DNA from: Bacteroidota bacterium
GTDB lineage: Bacteria; Bacteroidota; Bacteroidia; B-17B0; Aurantibacillaceae
DNA: 64,000 nt
NCBI GenBank assembly: GCA_018267655.1
Contig: JAFDYB010000057.1
Span: 124,001 to 188,000, forward strand
Reading direction: 5' to 3'
Below the pieces are notes generated by a model that was not told the origin of the DNA, did no database searches, and was given only the letters and a program-made list of their open reading frames with translations. Shown here one piece after another: positions 63,083-64,000 of the stretch (its first letter is position 1; each line of letters starts with the position of its first letter). The position numbers were made by a program, and so were the translations under genes.

Positions 63083-64000
63083 TTTTTTAAAACTTTTTTT
63101 GTAGCTATTGTGTTGTTTTCAAATTGAAATTTAATAGTGTAAAAACCGCTCGCAAGTTCATACAAATTCAGCTGCGTGTATTTTTGGTTTACTGCTTGCT
63201 GATAAATTAATTTATTATCTACTGCGTAAATAAAAATGTTTTTAATATCAATAAGTGGCGAACTAATTGTGAGTTCATTATTACATGGTTGCGGGTATAT
63301 TGTTATATTGTTAAGTATTTTTTCTTGTTCTAAAACGCCGGTTTGTACTTGATTAATAACTCCAACTGCATCTAAATCAAAGCCCCCGGTTGCAAACGGT
63401 GTCGGAAAAGGATCGTTAATGGCGTTGCCCTGACTGTCGTACGTTGCATAAGGCGAACTAACGCAACCAACAACATCAATTATTTTAACGTGGGTAACAT
63501 GATTAATGTTTAGTCCCGCAATATTTTTAAGCTCATCTAAATCAAATGGGGTTCCGTAATATAAGCGATATTTTCCGGCAAGATTATTAAGTTTTGTTGC
63601 ATCGCCTAGTTGATCAAAGCCTCCTATTTGTGTGAGTGTTTGCGTATTTGAGGTTGCGGGAAAGCGAAAAAAATTAACGCCATCACTGCTAACTTCAACA
63701 AATGCTAATTCTAAAAAAAGGTTATTAAATGCGTTTTCAAATACAGCAAAATCAGGGCCAATACCGTTTGTAATAGGATTATTAAATGTAAGTATTGCAC
63801 TGCCTCCGTCGCCAAAACTAACTGTGCCATTTTCTCCTGCTTTTTTGGTGCCGTTAGTATCAAGCCCAGCGCTTGCATAACCTAAGTTAGTTTGAAGAAC
63901 ATTTTGATACCCTCTTTGCACTATGCAGCCGCTTGCCCAGGCAGTAAATGCGCTACTGTCTTTATACATTGCGCTTGTTCCAATAGTTTCGGGTGTTCCA
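63079..64000 (-). CDS. Secreted protein with T9SS type A sorting domain (5' end beyond window)
   Basis: The frame runs from its stop at 63079 to the window end without a start-proximal stop, so the N-terminus lies outside. The visible ~307 residues begin GTPETIGTSAMYKDSS and carry WASGCIVQRGYQ, FGDGGSAILTFN, FAVFENAF and FVEVSSDGVNFFRF. This pattern is found in Bacteroidota cell-surface proteins. A type A sorting domain closes it: ITIYPQPCNNELTISS to LASGFYTIKFQFE, ending KKVLKN. The Met at 63969 is internal and is not the true start. Its stop shares a TTAA with the YitT-family gene. Confidence 0.85.
   Translation of the reverse strand, partial: GTPETIGTSAMYKDSSAFTAWASGCIVQRGYQNVLQTNLGYASAGLDTNGTKKAGENGTVSFGDGGSAILTFNNPITNGIGPDFAVFENAFNNLFLELAFVEVSSDGVNFFRFPATSNTQTLTQIGGFDQLGDATKLNNLAGKYRLYYGTPFDLDELKNIAGLNINHVTHVKIIDVVGCVSSPYATYDSQGNAINDPFPTPFATGGFDLDAVGVINQVQTGVLEQEKILNNITIYPQPCNNELTISSPLIDIKNIFIYAVDNKLIYQQAVNQKYTQLNLYELASGFYTIKFQFENNTIATKKVLKN

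Noticed and set aside
1..64000. Search for CRISPR arrays, rRNA or tRNA genes, transposases, integrases, toxin-antitoxin or defence genes
   Set aside because: None seen by eye. Short RNAs with poor conservation could still be missed.

Overview
The window is an AT-rich chromosomal stretch from a member of the Bacteroidota. The evidence is four secreted proteins ending in type IX secretion (T9SS) sorting domains (one gliding-motility/CHU_C-like type B, three type A), many families typical of the phylum (DUF6089, DUF4199, DUF3108, Reg_prop/LytS-like sensor kinase with a LytTR regulator, PD40 proteins, bacillithiol BshC), and repeated promoter -7 boxes of the Bacteroidota form TAnnTTTG. No rRNA, tRNA, CRISPR array, transposase, integrase or phage gene was seen; it reads as core chromosome. 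The genus cannot be fixed from the sequence alone.

Layout. 1-9.5 kb: the tail of an unknown gene; a PaaG-like enoyl-CoA hydratase/isomerase, a small basic secreted protein and a Sua5/YciO-family protein in tandem; a convergent fatty-acid desaturase; a heptad-repeat secreted protein; a 0.67 kb gene-free stretch full of small palindromes; metG with an overlapping secreted protein; an LD-carboxypeptidase; ferritin and a 2-Cys peroxiredoxin. 9.6-20.3 kb: a 1,497-residue secreted protein of unknown function, divergent from a propeller-type sensor kinase, its LytTR regulator and a polytopic membrane protein; then birA. 20.3-27.7 kb: rsfS with an unusual lysine-rich N-terminal tail, ftsH, a giant PKD-repeat T9SS cargo protein, and a probable outer-membrane barrel. 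27.7-33.8 kb: a tight minus-strand operon (glutamine cyclotransferase lipoprotein, alpha/beta hydrolase, CocE-type hydrolase and a 36-residue FeoB-associated-type Cys-rich membrane protein), then a glycosyltransferase and an NAD-sugar epimerase. 34.2-47 kb: dnaK, a lipoprotein, rho, DUF4199 protein, PlsC-type acyltransferase, DUF3108 protein, anmK, acyl-CoA dehydrogenase, a DUF6089 protein lacking a normal start codon, and dxs. 47.3-64 kb: an M4 metallopeptidase with four 74-residue repeats, a PD40 protein-upp-bshC run, a T9SS cargo protein, hemW, pyk, a barrel protein, a Tat-signal superoxide dismutase with a biotinyl-carrier gene and mdh, a YitT-family protein, and a T9SS cargo protein that leaves the window.

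Shared themes: oxidative-stress and iron handling (ferritin, peroxiredoxin, SOD, bacillithiol synthesis, HemW), envelope and peptidoglycan turnover (LD-carboxypeptidase, anmK), lipid metabolism (enoyl-CoA hydratase, acyl-CoA dehydrogenase, desaturase, PlsC, biotinyl carrier), and secreted adhesin or peptidase cargo. No obvious new multi-gene system is present. The most interesting points are small: an apparent AUC-initiated gene, an overlooked 36-residue gene, four convergent pairs that share a TTAA at their stops, promoter boxes nearly touching start codons, a histone-H1-like tail on RsfS, and families of intergenic palindromes.
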